Below, piece after piece: positions 36,436-43,943 of a stretch of 64,000 nt of DNA (the first letter of the stretch is position 1; every line of letters starts with the position of its first letter). The DNA is from Flavobacteriaceae bacterium (GTDB lineage: Bacteria > Bacteroidota > Bacteroidia > Flavobacteriales > Flavobacteriaceae), in NCBI GenBank assembly GCA_028280265.1, contig JANQMD010000051.1, positions 1-64,000 on the forward strand, given 5' to 3'. The position numbers and the translations under genes are program-made. The notes beneath the pieces were generated by a model. It saw nothing but the letters and a program-made list of their open reading frames with translations. It was not told the DNA's origin and did not search any database.

Positions 36436-37011
36436 TTAATTATTGAACCAATTTTCTTCCAAACATTTTCTCAGTTGTGTTCTGGCTCTGTGAATGATCA
36501 CCCAAAGGTTTGACGGTGTGATGTCTAATTCCTTACAAATATCTTCAGTATCAAATTCTTGAATGGTTTTCATTCGAAAAACCATGGCATATTTCTCTGG
36601 AAGGTGATCTATACAATCGTCGATCTGATTGTGTAATTCTTTGGATTCAATTTTTTTCTCTGCTTCATTCTCCCAAGACTGTGGTACTCTCTCTTCAATC
36701 CAACTCCCTTCGTTTTCTCCATCTTCATAGAAATTCATTCGAACCTCTGCTTGTCCTTTTTTAGAGTTGATCTTACGATAATAGTCAATGATTTTTCGTT
36801 TTAAAATGGAAATCAACCATGTTCTTTCAGTAGATTTCCCTTCAAAGTTTTTCGCAGATTTTAGCCCAGCAAAAAAGGTTTCTTGCACTAGGTCTTTCGC
36901 TAAATCATGATTGTTTACACGAACAATGGCATAATTGAAGAGATAATCTGAGTAGTTATCAATCCACTTGTTAGGTTCTAACTTATGTACAACAGCTGTT
37001 GGTTCGCTCAT
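36436..37011 (-). CDS. ECF-type RNA polymerase sigma factor (sigma-70 family)
   Basis: This 191-residue factor has region 2 (DYLFNYAIVRVNNHDLAKDLVQETFFAGLKSAKNFEG with RTWLISILKRKIIDYYRK) and region 4 (LPEKYAMVFRMKTIQEFDTEDICKEL, ITPSNLWVIIHRARTQLRKCLE). It directs transcription of an unknown regulon. The short zinc-motif gene downstream is a likely regulator, and both share a terminator at 36105. Confidence 0.93.
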   Translation of the reverse strand: MSEPTAVVHKLEPNKWIDNYSDYLFNYAIVRVNNHDLAKDLVQETFFAGLKSAKNFEGKSTERTWLISILKRKIIDYYRKINSKKGQAEVRMNFYEDGENEGSWIEERVPQSWENEAEKKIESKELHNQIDDCIDHLPEKYAMVFRMKTIQEFDTEDICKELDITPSNLWVIIHRARTQLRKCLEENWFNN

Positions 37012-37035
37012 TGAATTTGAAAACTCAAATATACA

Positions 37036-37515
37036 TTATTTTTTGACTTTCAAAGCGTCGCAATTTCCTCTTCTCCTCATGTCTACCAAATAGATGATTT
37101 CCCATTTTCCATTGTTGTTAAAAAGCTGAAATGAATTCGCTCCACAATGGCTAAAATTATCGTTCAAGTAAAACTCATAAGGAGTCCATACAGAGGCAAG
37201 GTTTCCATCTACTTTGATATCATAAGAAAGTAACTTCTCAAAATATTTGTCCGATGGTTTTTTCTTGCTAACGTTCGTTAAAATTTGCTCTCTAGTCTCA
37301 GTCACCAACTTTTTTTCACCTTGTTTGTTGGTAAAAGTAGTTTGAATTTTAATCTCCTTGTGTAGGGTAGTTTTCAATGTTGTAGAGTCACCCTTGTGAA
37401 GTCCTTTGAAAAAAGTTTCAATCACATTTTTTATGGCTTTTTTCTCCGTGTCTTGTTGTGCATTCATAAAACTTGTTAAAACACAAAGCATGAGTGTGGC
37501 AATAGTTCTGGTCAT
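37036..37515 (-). CDS. Exported NTF2/SnoaL-like protein
   Basis: This 159-residue protein has a signal peptide (MTRTIATLMLCVLTSFMNAQ) and an NTF2-like fold pattern: AIKNVIETFFKGLHKGDSTTLKTTLHKE, then beta-strands with ASVWTPYEFYLNDNFSHCGANSFQLF and GKWEIIYLVDMRR. Such exported members are small binding or enzyme-like proteins of unknown function. It lies 24 bases upstream of the sigma factor on the same strand and may be co-transcribed with it. Confidence 0.83.
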   Translation of the reverse strand: MTRTIATLMLCVLTSFMNAQQDTEKKAIKNVIETFFKGLHKGDSTTLKTTLHKEIKIQTTFTNKQGEKKLVTETREQILTNVSKKKPSDKYFEKLLSYDIKVDGNLASVWTPYEFYLNDNFSHCGANSFQLFNNNGKWEIIYLVDMRRRGNCDALKVKK

Positions 37516-37564
37516 TTTGTTGATTTTTAAGGCATAAAGCTATTTATTTTTCTATCATTTTACA

Positions 37565-37580
37565 TTTATCACGTGGAACA
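37565..37580 (-). other. parS-like site
   Basis: On the minus strand TGTTCCACGTGATAAA, which agrees with the ParB-binding consensus TGTTCCACGTGAAACA at 14 of 16 positions. It is intergenic, upstream of panB. Confidence 0.4.
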
Positions 37581-37651
37581 TTAACGTAAGATTAACTGAT
37601 TCTTATTCCTGTGATATTTACTACTTTTACAAAATCATAAACGAGTAAAGA

Positions 37652-38470
37652 ATGTCTACTGCGAAGAAATCCTATAAAAGAATCACAACAAAATCTCTTG
37701 TTGAAATGAAAGCCAATGGAGAGAAAATTTCCATGTTAACAGCTTACGATTACACGATGGCAAAAATTTTAGATACTGCTGGAATTGACGTGATTTTGGT
37801 TGGAGACTCTGCTTCCAATGTCATGGCAGGACATGAAACAACATTGCCCATTACACTAAACGAAATGATCTATCATGCGAGTTCTGTGGTTCGTGCTATT
37901 GAACACTGTTTAGTAGTGGTTGACCTCCCTTTTGGAACCTATCAAGGAAACTCTAAAAATGCTTTAGATTCTGCTATTCGTATCATGAAAGAATCTGGCG
38001 GACATGCGGTAAAATTGGAAGGAGGAGGTGAAATTGCCGAGTCTATTTCAAGAATTTTGACTGCAGGAATTCCTGTTATGGGACACTTAGGTTTGACTCC
38101 TCAATCTATTTATAAGTTCGGCACATATACGGTAAGAGCAAAGGAAGAAGAAGAAGCAAATAAATTGATAGAAGACGCCAAATTATTAGAACAACTAGGG
38201 TGCTTTGGTTTGGTTTTAGAAAAGGTTCCTGCGAAGTTGGCTGAAAAAGTAGCCAAGTCAATTAGCATTCCAGTGATTGGTATTGGTGCTGGAGGGGGAG
38301 TAGACGGACAGGTGTTGGTAACTCATGACATGTTAGGAATGACCCATGAGTTTAATCCTCGTTTTTTAAGAAGATATTTGGATTTGCACACGGAAATGAC
38401 CAATGCTTTTAAAGGGTATATTTCCGATGTAAAATCGCAGGATTTTCCGAGTGAAAAAGAGCAATATTAA
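37652..38470 (+). CDS. panB: 3-methyl-2-oxobutanoate hydroxymethyltransferase
   Basis: PanB adds a hydroxymethyl group to 2-oxoisovalerate, the first committed step to pantothenate and CoA. The 272-residue protein has the TIM-barrel landmarks [51 protein letters not shown] and [10 protein letters not shown] with HDMLGM near the end. The gene stands alone; panC is not adjacent. A four-helix-bundle unit is inserted downstream. Confidence 0.96.
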   Translation: MSTAKKSYKRITTKSLVEMKANGEKISMLTAYDYTMAKILDTAGIDVILVGDSASNVMAGHETTLPITLNEMIYHASSVVRAIEHCLVVVDLPFGTYQGNSKNALDSAIRIMKESGGHAVKLEGGGEIAESISRILTAGIPVMGHLGLTPQSIYKFGTYTVRAKEEEEANKLIEDAKLLEQLGCFGLVLEKVPAKLAEKVAKSISIPVIGIGAGGGVDGQVLVTHDMLGMTHEFNPRFLRRYLDLHTEMTNAFKGYISDVKSQDFPSEKEQY

Positions 38471-38490
38471 GTTAGTTTATTCGATTCTTA

Positions 38491-38511
38491 TATTGTTAGA
38501 TCTTTGGAGTC
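38491..38511 (+). repeat. Left inverted-repeat arm of four-helix-bundle unit 3
   Basis: It contains ATTGTTAGATCTTTG, which matches the reverse complement of the right arm, ATTGTTGGATTCTTTG, with one substitution and one inserted base. Confidence 0.65.
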
Positions 38512-38553
38512 TATATAACTGTAAAATAAAATGCTAAAAAAAAAGAAAATATT

Positions 38554-38904
38554 ATGCACCGTTTTAAAGATCTAAAATTCTGGCAGTTGAGTAGAGAATT
38601 CTGTATAGACATTTATGATATTACTTCAGAATTTCCAGAACATGAAAAGTTTGGTTTGATTTCTCAGTTAAGAAGAGCAACGGTATCCATAGCTTCAAAT
38701 ATTGCTGAAGGAGCATCGAGAAAGTCAAATAAAGATTTTAGTCGTTTTTTATCAATGTCTCTAGGCTCTTGTTATGAGATTGAAACCCAACTTTTGATTT
38801 CTAATGATCTTGGTTTTTTGTCAAAAGAGAATTTATCTCAGCTTCAAAAAAAGTTAGATCAAATTATCAAAATGATGTCGAAGTTCAATTCAACATTAAT
38901 CTAA
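38554..38904 (+). CDS. Four-helix-bundle protein (S23/IVP family), copy 3
   Basis: This 116-residue member of the family has DLKFWQLSREFCIDIYD at the start, LISQLRRATVSIASNIAEG, DFSRFLSMSLGSCYEIETQLLI and a C-terminal IIKMMSKF. It is clearly more distant from copies 1 and 2 than these are from each other. It sits between panB and a dehydrogenase gene, all on one strand, within inverted-repeat arms of its own sequence. Function is unknown. Confidence 0.92.
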   Translation: MHRFKDLKFWQLSREFCIDIYDITSEFPEHEKFGLISQLRRATVSIASNIAEGASRKSNKDFSRFLSMSLGSCYEIETQLLISNDLGFLSKENLSQLQKKLDQIIKMMSKFNSTLI

Positions 38905-38916
38905 TGATCTAAAAAT

Positions 38917-38940
38917 CAAAGAATCCAACAATCTAAATAT
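38917..38940 (+). repeat. Right inverted-repeat arm of four-helix-bundle unit 3
   Basis: CAAAGAATCCAACAAT at 38917-38932 pairs with 38492-38506; the adjoining ATCTAAA bases extend weak complementarity to the left side. Confidence 0.65.
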
Positions 38941-38956
38941 TCTGTTATCTATAAAA

Positions 38957-39892
38957 ATGAAAATCCTTCATCTCGATACAAATCATCCTCTGTTAATTCA
39001 ACAACTTTCTGAACTTGGGTTTGAAAATCATGAAGATTATACTTCTACTAAATCGGAAATCGAAGAGAAAATTCACCTGTACGATGGAATAGTCATCAGA
39101 AGTCGCTTTTCAATTGATCGATTGTTTTTAGACAAAGCAACAAACTTGAAATTCATCGGTCGAGTAGGGGCTGGGCTGGAAAACATTGACTGTGACTACG
39201 CAGAATCATTAAATGTGTTATTAATTTCTGCTCCCGAAGGAAATAGAAATGCTGTGGGTGAACACGCTTTGGGCATGCTGCTTTCACTATTCAACAAATT
39301 AAATAAAGCAGATAGAGAAGTTCGAGATGGCCGCTGGTTACGAGAAGAGAATAGAGGCATTGAATTGGATGGAAAGACTGTTGGAATTATTGGTTATGGA
39401 AACATGGGAAAAGCTTTTGCAAAAAAGCTCCGTGGTTTCGATGTGGATGTTATTTTTTATGATCTCAAAGAAAATATCGGTGATGAAAACGCCTCTCAAG
39501 TTTCGCTAATAGAGTTTCAAAAAAGAGCGGATGTTGTAAGCTTACATACACCTCAAACGCCACTTACACTCAATATGGTGAACCATGATTTCATTGACCA
39601 ATTTCATAAACCTTTTTGGTTGTTAAATACTGCTCGAGGAAAAAGTATCGTCACCAAACATTTAGTCGAAGCATTAAAAACTGGTAAGGTTTTAGGTGCT
39701 GGATTGGATGTTTTGGAGTACGAAAAATCCTCTTTTGAAAACCTCTTTACCAATGATCTTCCTGAAGAATTTGAGTTTCTCATTCAATCCGAAAACGTCA
39801 TTTTATCACCTCATGTTGCTGGGTGGACCTTAGAGAGTAAAGAAAAATTAGCTCAAGTCATTGTTGACAAAATCAAAGAAAATTTTTGTTAA
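38957..39892 (+). CDS. D-2-hydroxyacid dehydrogenase (phosphoglycerate dehydrogenase-like)
   Basis: This 311-residue NAD-dependent dehydrogenase has the Rossmann motif GIIGYGNMGKAFA near 142-154, VGAGLENID and ISAPEGNRNAVGEHALGML earlier, the catalytic Arg in LNTARG, a Glu in the region of the LDV-EYE segment, and His in ILSPHVAGWT near 284. It probably oxidises 3-phosphoglycerate (SerA-like) or a related acid; the C-terminal ACT domain of long SerA is absent. The LuxR-type gene follows after nine bases. Confidence 0.88.
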   Translation: MKILHLDTNHPLLIQQLSELGFENHEDYTSTKSEIEEKIHLYDGIVIRSRFSIDRLFLDKATNLKFIGRVGAGLENIDCDYAESLNVLLISAPEGNRNAVGEHALGMLLSLFNKLNKADREVRDGRWLREENRGIELDGKTVGIIGYGNMGKAFAKKLRGFDVDVIFYDLKENIGDENASQVSLIEFQKRADVVSLHTPQTPLTLNMVNHDFIDQFHKPFWLLNTARGKSIVTKHLVEALKTGKVLGAGLDVLEYEKSSFENLFTNDLPEEFEFLIQSENVILSPHVAGWTLESKEKLAQVIVDKIKENFC

Positions 39893-39901
39893 CTTTCTTC
39901 A

Positions 39902-40312
39902 ATGAAGAAAACGATCCTGATCTTCGGCTCTTTGATCATTGCCTTTCTGGTCTTGTTTCAGCTTAGTAAGTATTCTCTCATCTCTGGAGAACTTCGACTA
40001 GAATTCATCCTCATTGCCATTGCGGGTTCTTTTTTTATCATTGGGCTTTACTTTTATCGCCGCTTTTTTCAAAAAGAACCCACCAATCATCAAGAAATCG
40101 ATCACCAGAAAATTAAACTGCTGGAAATAACAGAAAGAGAATATGAGGTACTTCAACTCATCTCCGATGGATTGTCTAACAAAGAAATTGCAAATAAGCT
40201 CTTTTTAACGGAAAGCACGATTAAAACACACGTGTCGAACATCCTTGTAAAACTCGACGCAAAAAGAAGAACCCAAGCAATTCAAATCGCAAAATCACTG
40301 AATATTTTGTAG
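39902..40312 (+). CDS. Membrane-anchored LuxR-type helix-turn-helix protein
   Basis: This 136-residue protein has two TM segments (about 6-24 and 33-52) and then a LuxR/GerE helix-turn-helix (about 76-134: ITEREYEVLQLISDGLSNKEIANKLFLTESTIKTHVSNILVKL, then a final helix). It lacks a receiver domain, so it is not a classical response regulator. The DUF4199 gene follows, a pairing that suggests a shared membrane role. Confidence 0.88.
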   Translation: MKKTILIFGSLIIAFLVLFQLSKYSLISGELRLEFILIAIAGSFFIIGLYFYRRFFQKEPTNHQEIDHQKIKLLEITEREYEVLQLISDGLSNKEIANKLFLTESTIKTHVSNILVKLDAKRRTQAIQIAKSLNIL

Positions 40313-40406
40313 CTTTCCTACTTTAGAATGAGTGCTTTGGTACTTTCGTATGAGTCACTTTTTCTATTTCAATTCTAATTTTGGACCAACTTTAAATCTT
40401 TACATT

Positions 40407-40913
40407 ATGAAAAAAATAGTTGTTCGTTTTGGTTTGCAAAGCTTTCTCTTTGCTGCCGTTTTATTTCTAATCATGCTTCTTGTTGGGAAAGACATGTCTT
40501 TTAAAGTACAGGAAGTTTTAGGCTACTTAAGTATTGTTGCTTCTCTATCTTTTGTTTTCTTTGGCATCAAACACTATAGAGATAAAGAAAACAGCGGTCT
40601 CATCTCTTTTGGAAAAGCGCTTGGTTTGGGAATGTTAATTACCGTTTTTGTTGCTCTTGGATTTGCTGTCATTGATTTTATATATACCGCTTATATCAAT
40701 CCAGATTTTCTTCAACAATACACGGACTATTCTATTACTGAGTTGGAAAAAACGCTCTTCGGAGAAGAATTAGCTACAGCGAAACAAAAATTAATTTCCG
40801 ATATGGAATCGATGGGTTCTCCTTCTTTCATGGCCGCTATGATGTTTGTCACGGTTGTACTTGTTGGTTTTATCATATCTTTATTATCCTCATTAATCTT
40901 ACAGAAAAAATAG
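40407..40913 (+). CDS. DUF4199 family membrane protein
   Basis: This 168-residue protein has four predicted TM segments (about 8-24, 36-52, 70-93 and 144-164). The hydrophobic pattern and FGKALGLGMLITVFVALGFAVIDFIYTAYINPDF in the middle match DUF4199, a Bacteroidota membrane family of unknown role. ATG at 40407 is preferred to a longer frame from 40332, whose N-terminus has no family match. Confidence 0.87.
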   Translation: MKKIVVRFGLQSFLFAAVLFLIMLLVGKDMSFKVQEVLGYLSIVASLSFVFFGIKHYRDKENSGLISFGKALGLGMLITVFVALGFAVIDFIYTAYINPDFLQQYTDYSITELEKTLFGEELATAKQKLISDMESMGSPSFMAAMMFVTVVLVGFIISLLSSLILQKK

Positions 40914-40920
40914 AAATAGT

Positions 40921-41379
40921 ATGAAATACGAAGCTTCTTCACCTGAAGACTACATCAGTCAGCTACCAGAAGAGCGTAAAGCTCCAATGACAAAGCTCCA
41001 CAACCTTATAAAAAACCACATGCCAGAAGGTTTAGAGTCAGGAATGGGTTATGGTATGCCAGCTTATTTTGTTCCCAAGTCGATCTATCCTGCAGGGTAT
41101 CACTGTAAGCCATTTCCTCCTTTACCTTTTATCAACATTGCTTCACAAAAAAACTTTATCGCTCTGTACCACTCAGGTTTGTATGCCAAAAAGGAGCTGC
41201 ATGATTGGTTTGTAGGAGAGTATCCTAAGCATGCTAGGTACAAATTAGACATGGGAAAAAGTTGCGTCCGGTTTAAAAAAGTTGATGATATCCCTTATGA
41301 TTTGATCAAAGAATTATTGGGAAAAATGTCCGTCGAGGAATGGATCAATATTTATGAAACTGCCATCAAAAATAAGTAA
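40921..41379 (+). CDS. DUF1801 domain protein
   Basis: This 152-residue cytoplasmic protein has the DUF1801 pattern: YISQLPEERKAPMTKLHNLI, GLESGMGYGMPAYF, then FINIASQKNFIALYHSGLY and SCVRFKKVDDIPYDLI. The family (YdhG-like fold) has no firm function. It lies seven bases after the DUF4199 gene and could share its transcript. Confidence 0.87.
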   Translation: MKYEASSPEDYISQLPEERKAPMTKLHNLIKNHMPEGLESGMGYGMPAYFVPKSIYPAGYHCKPFPPLPFINIASQKNFIALYHSGLYAKKELHDWFVGEYPKHARYKLDMGKSCVRFKKVDDIPYDLIKELLGKMSVEEWINIYETAIKNK

Positions 41380-41473
41380 TATACAATCCTTATAGAAGGT
41401 TTATTAAGCCACAGGAAAGTTTGCTGCAAAAATTAACACACTAAATATCAATTAGTTATTTTAAATTAAGCAC

Positions 41474-41860
41474 ATGAAAAAAAGAGTTACAGGAATTGGA
41501 GGGTTGTTCTTTAAAACAGAAGACCCTAAAAAGACAAAAGATTGGTACCAAAAACACCTCGGGTTCAATACAGACCAGTGGGGTTGTACGTTTTGGTGGA
41601 AAGATAAAGAAGGAAATAATGCTTCCACACAATGGAGTCCTTTTCCAAAAGACACCACATATTTTGAACCTTCTAAAAAAGATTTTATGTTCAATTACAG
41701 GGTAGAAAACCTTGTTGAACTTCTCGCTGAGCTGGAAAAAGAAGGCGTTACCATTCTCGGTAAAATGGAAGAATACGATTATGGAAAATTTGGTTGGATA
41801 TTAGATGGAGATGGAAATAAAATAGAACTATGGGAACCAAAAGATGATGCTTTTTTATAA
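41474..41860 (+). CDS. VOC (glyoxalase/bleomycin-resistance-like) family protein
   Basis: This 128-residue protein has paired beta-alpha-beta-beta-beta modules: GIGGLFFKTEDPKKTKDWYQKHLGF, then NYRVENLVELLAELEKEGV and GWILDGDGNKIELWEP, where the late Glu is a typical metal ligand. VOC proteins include glyoxalases, dioxygenases and antibiotic-binding proteins; the substrate cannot be told. Confidence 0.87.
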   Translation: MKKRVTGIGGLFFKTEDPKKTKDWYQKHLGFNTDQWGCTFWWKDKEGNNASTQWSPFPKDTTYFEPSKKDFMFNYRVENLVELLAELEKEGVTILGKMEEYDYGKFGWILDGDGNKIELWEPKDDAFL

Positions 41861-41890
41861 ATTTACTCAACGAACCAATCTGAATATCTC

Positions 41891-42184
41891 ATGCAAATTG
41901 TAGATGACAATGGCAATCCCATACAAGAACAAGATAGTAAACGAGTGGTTGCTGGCATTCTGGCTATTATTCTAGGGTGTTTAGGAGTTCACAAGTTTAT
42001 TTTGGGGTATACAACAGAGGGAGTCATCATACTTTTAATCTCTGTGATTGGATTTTTTATTACTTGTGGGCTTTCTGCTTCAGCTATGGGAGTCCTTGGA
42101 TTAATTGAAGGAATTGTTTACCTAACAAAAACCGACGAAGAGTTTATTGAGTTATATCAGTTGAATAAAAAACCTTGGTTTTAA
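41891..42184 (+). CDS. TM2 domain protein
   Basis: This 97-residue membrane protein has a short polar N-terminus, then two TM segments (about 22-40 and 47-75) joined by GCLGVHKFILGYTTEGVI, the TM2 signature with its HKF motif. Function is unknown. Its stop is two bases before the DoxX-like start, so the two genes are coupled. Confidence 0.87.
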   Translation: MQIVDDNGNPIQEQDSKRVVAGILAIILGCLGVHKFILGYTTEGVIILLISVIGFFITCGLSASAMGVLGLIEGIVYLTKTDEEFIELYQLNKKPWF

Positions 42185-42186
42185 AT

Positions 42187-42582
42187 ATGGAAATACTTGT
42201 AAAATATGCAGCAGAAGTTCTTGTCCTTTTATTTCTTATCGTTACTTTTTTACAATCTGGTATCGATAAAATTACGGACTGGAAAGGGAATGTAAATTTT
42301 ATCAAAGAGCATTTTAAAAATTCTCCCCTTAAGAATGGTGTTAATCCTTTGTTAGCTATTGTTGTTCTGACAGAAATTTTTGCAAGTCTATTTATGATCT
42401 ACGGATTGTATGAAATTTTCTCATCGGGTGTTAAAACATTTGCTCTCTACGGAGTGATGCTTTCTTCTTTAACACTTATCTTTTTATTGATTGGTCAAAG
42501 ACTTGCAAAAGATTATGCTGGGGCTATGACTTTGGCAGTTTATTTTATCATAACCATTTTAGGGATTATACTCCTAAATTAG
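42187..42582 (+). CDS. DoxX-like membrane protein
   Basis: This ~131-residue protein has four predicted TM segments with the DoxX-like features FLQSGIDKITDWKGNV near the N-terminus and TEIFASLFMIYGLYEIF in the middle, and YGVMLSSLTLIFLLIGQRLAKDYAGAM later. ATG at 42187 is chosen. The role is unknown. Confidence 0.8.
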   Translation: MEILVKYAAEVLVLLFLIVTFLQSGIDKITDWKGNVNFIKEHFKNSPLKNGVNPLLAIVVLTEIFASLFMIYGLYEIFSSGVKTFALYGVMLSSLTLIFLLIGQRLAKDYAGAMTLAVYFIITILGIILLN

Positions 42583-43036
42583 AAGTATAATCAAATTCTA
42601 TATTGAAAACCTAATTAAATAGTTAAAAACTATATTTAAGACTTTTTTTTAAGCTCTCTAATGCCTTTTCTTTTTTTTAGAGGGTAATCCCACAAATAAG
42701 CTATAAAAACAGCTAAGAAGTGTTTATTTTAGGTTAATGGTTAAATATTGAGTGCGAATTCAGATAAATAACGGATACTGATCAATGAATTACGATTGAT
42801 GAAGTATGAAAAGAAAAATTATCAGAGAATAGACACACAGAATCAGCTTAAATTGTTTGTGTACAAATCGCTCCTTTGTTACTTCTTAGACCAATAACAC
42901 GAACACTATGACCGTAACATAAACCATTGTTACTTTCAATACAGAAGCTATGATTTTTAATGTTCATCATTCAAATATCGTCAATCTAAAATCATCAATA
43001 ACAAATGCAACAATTGATCTCGATTCTTCTTCTGTT
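42583..43036. other. 454-base region without a confident gene
   Basis: AT-rich sequence between convergent genes. It contains a short hairpin (AGCTATAAAAACAGCT near 42700), poly-T tracts near 42645-42680 and a doubtful 39-residue frame on the minus strand (listed separately). I see no tRNA, no repeat shared with other places and no clear promoter. Confidence 0.5.
42848..42967 (-). CDS. Doubtful small ORF, 39 aa
   Basis: ATG at 42967 gives MNIKNHSFCIESNNGLCYGH, then SVRVIGLRSNKGAICTQTI and a stop. The composition looks protein-like, with three Cys and several Gly, but there is no clear promoter or family match. It could be a remnant of a larger gene or chance. Confidence 0.3.
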   Translation of the reverse strand: MNIKNHSFCIESNNGLCYGHSVRVIGLRSNKGAICTQTI

Positions 43037-43888
43037 TTATTTATGTTTTATCTCATAAATTAGAGAGGAATACTCCGAAGTTCTTCGAGCTTTCTTATTT
43101 GAACTCCATCCAACACGAAAAGCCTTGAAATAGTTTTGTTTTCCTGTTTTATATTTTTCACTTAACAGCGATACATAAAATGAATCAAACTTCATTGGAT
43201 ATGTATTGGTAACGGTCATGTGAAATTTTTCAAAAAGCTTATGAACCGTGTTTTGTGAGAAGTGCCATAAGTGCCTTGGAACATCATATGCTGCCCAAAA
43301 TTCTTTGTAGTATTGAGCATCGTGACTTTTAAAATTAGGAACCGCAACCAATAATTTTCCATCTTTTTTTAAGTAATTTCTCAAATTATCTAAAAAAGTG
43401 TACAAATCTGGGATGTGTTCTAAAACATGCCACATAGTAATGACATCAAATTTTTCTTTTTTAATGTCCTTCACTGTTTCTTTTAGGTGTACTCCTTTTT
43501 CTAATGCAATTTCTCGAGCGGAAGAACTTGGTTCTACACCTACAACTTCACATCCTTTTTTTCTACAATAAAGAAGAAAGTCTCCATTTCCAGCTCCGAT
43601 ATCTAAAAGTTTTTGTTTTACTCCTTTCTTATGAAAAAGTTTTCTTTTTTTGGAAAACGAGATTCCTTTAGCAGTGTTGTAAATTAAGTTAAAAAAAGAC
43701 TTTTTTGAATTGTAGTGAGACTGATAGTTTTCCGACTCATAATATTTTTCCAATTCAACTGGAATAGGTGAAGTAACCAACATATCATGCTCCTTGTTTA
43801 GCATGACCTCATACGTCTCATTTGAAACCAAATAATCTTTACAAATTAAAAAAGGAACAACCCCTCTGTGAAGTTCTTTTTCTTCCAT
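43037..43888 (-). CDS. Class I SAM-dependent methyltransferase
   Basis: This ~283-residue protein has the Methyltransf_23-type pattern: KQKLLDIGAGNGDFLLYCRKKG for SAM binding, VVGVEPSS for the acidic loop, FDVITMWHVLEHIPDL and YLKKDGKLLVAVPN. Two Cys-poor flanks make an iron-sulfur or zinc type unlikely. The frame can be extended to 43924, but the added residues MFHVEHLSKFIN come from a parS-like site, so MEEKELHRG (43888) is taken as the start. The substrate is unknown. Confidence 0.88.
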   Translation of the reverse strand: MEEKELHRGVVPFLICKDYLVSNETYEVMLNKEHDMLVTSPIPVELEKYYESENYQSHYNSKKSFFNLIYNTAKGISFSKKRKLFHKKGVKQKLLDIGAGNGDFLLYCRKKGCEVVGVEPSSSAREIALEKGVHLKETVKDIKKEKFDVITMWHVLEHIPDLYTFLDNLRNYLKKDGKLLVAVPNFKSHDAQYYKEFWAAYDVPRHLWHFSQNTVHKLFEKFHMTVTNTYPMKFDSFYVSLLSEKYKTGKQNYFKAFRVGWSSNKKARRTSEYSSLIYEIKHK

Positions 43889-43907
43889 ATTGATAAATTT
43901 TGACAAA

Positions 43908-43923
43908 TGTTCCACATGGAACA
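43908..43923 (-). other. parS-like site upstream of the methyltransferase
   Basis: TGTTCCACATGGAACA is a near-perfect palindrome and matches TGTTCCACGTGAAACA at 14 of 16 positions. It lies in the gap between mnmG and the methyltransferase gene. Confidence 0.5.
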
Positions 43924-43943
43924 TTATATAAAAACCATCATTC

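Noticed and set aside
42583..43036. tRNA or small RNA gene in the long gap
   Set aside because: No cloverleaf, conserved tRNA words or strong terminator with upstream promoter was found.
43889..43924. Longer N-terminus (MFHVEHLSKFIN) on the methyltransferase
   Set aside because: The extra residues come from a parS-like palindrome, and the family start fits the next Met.
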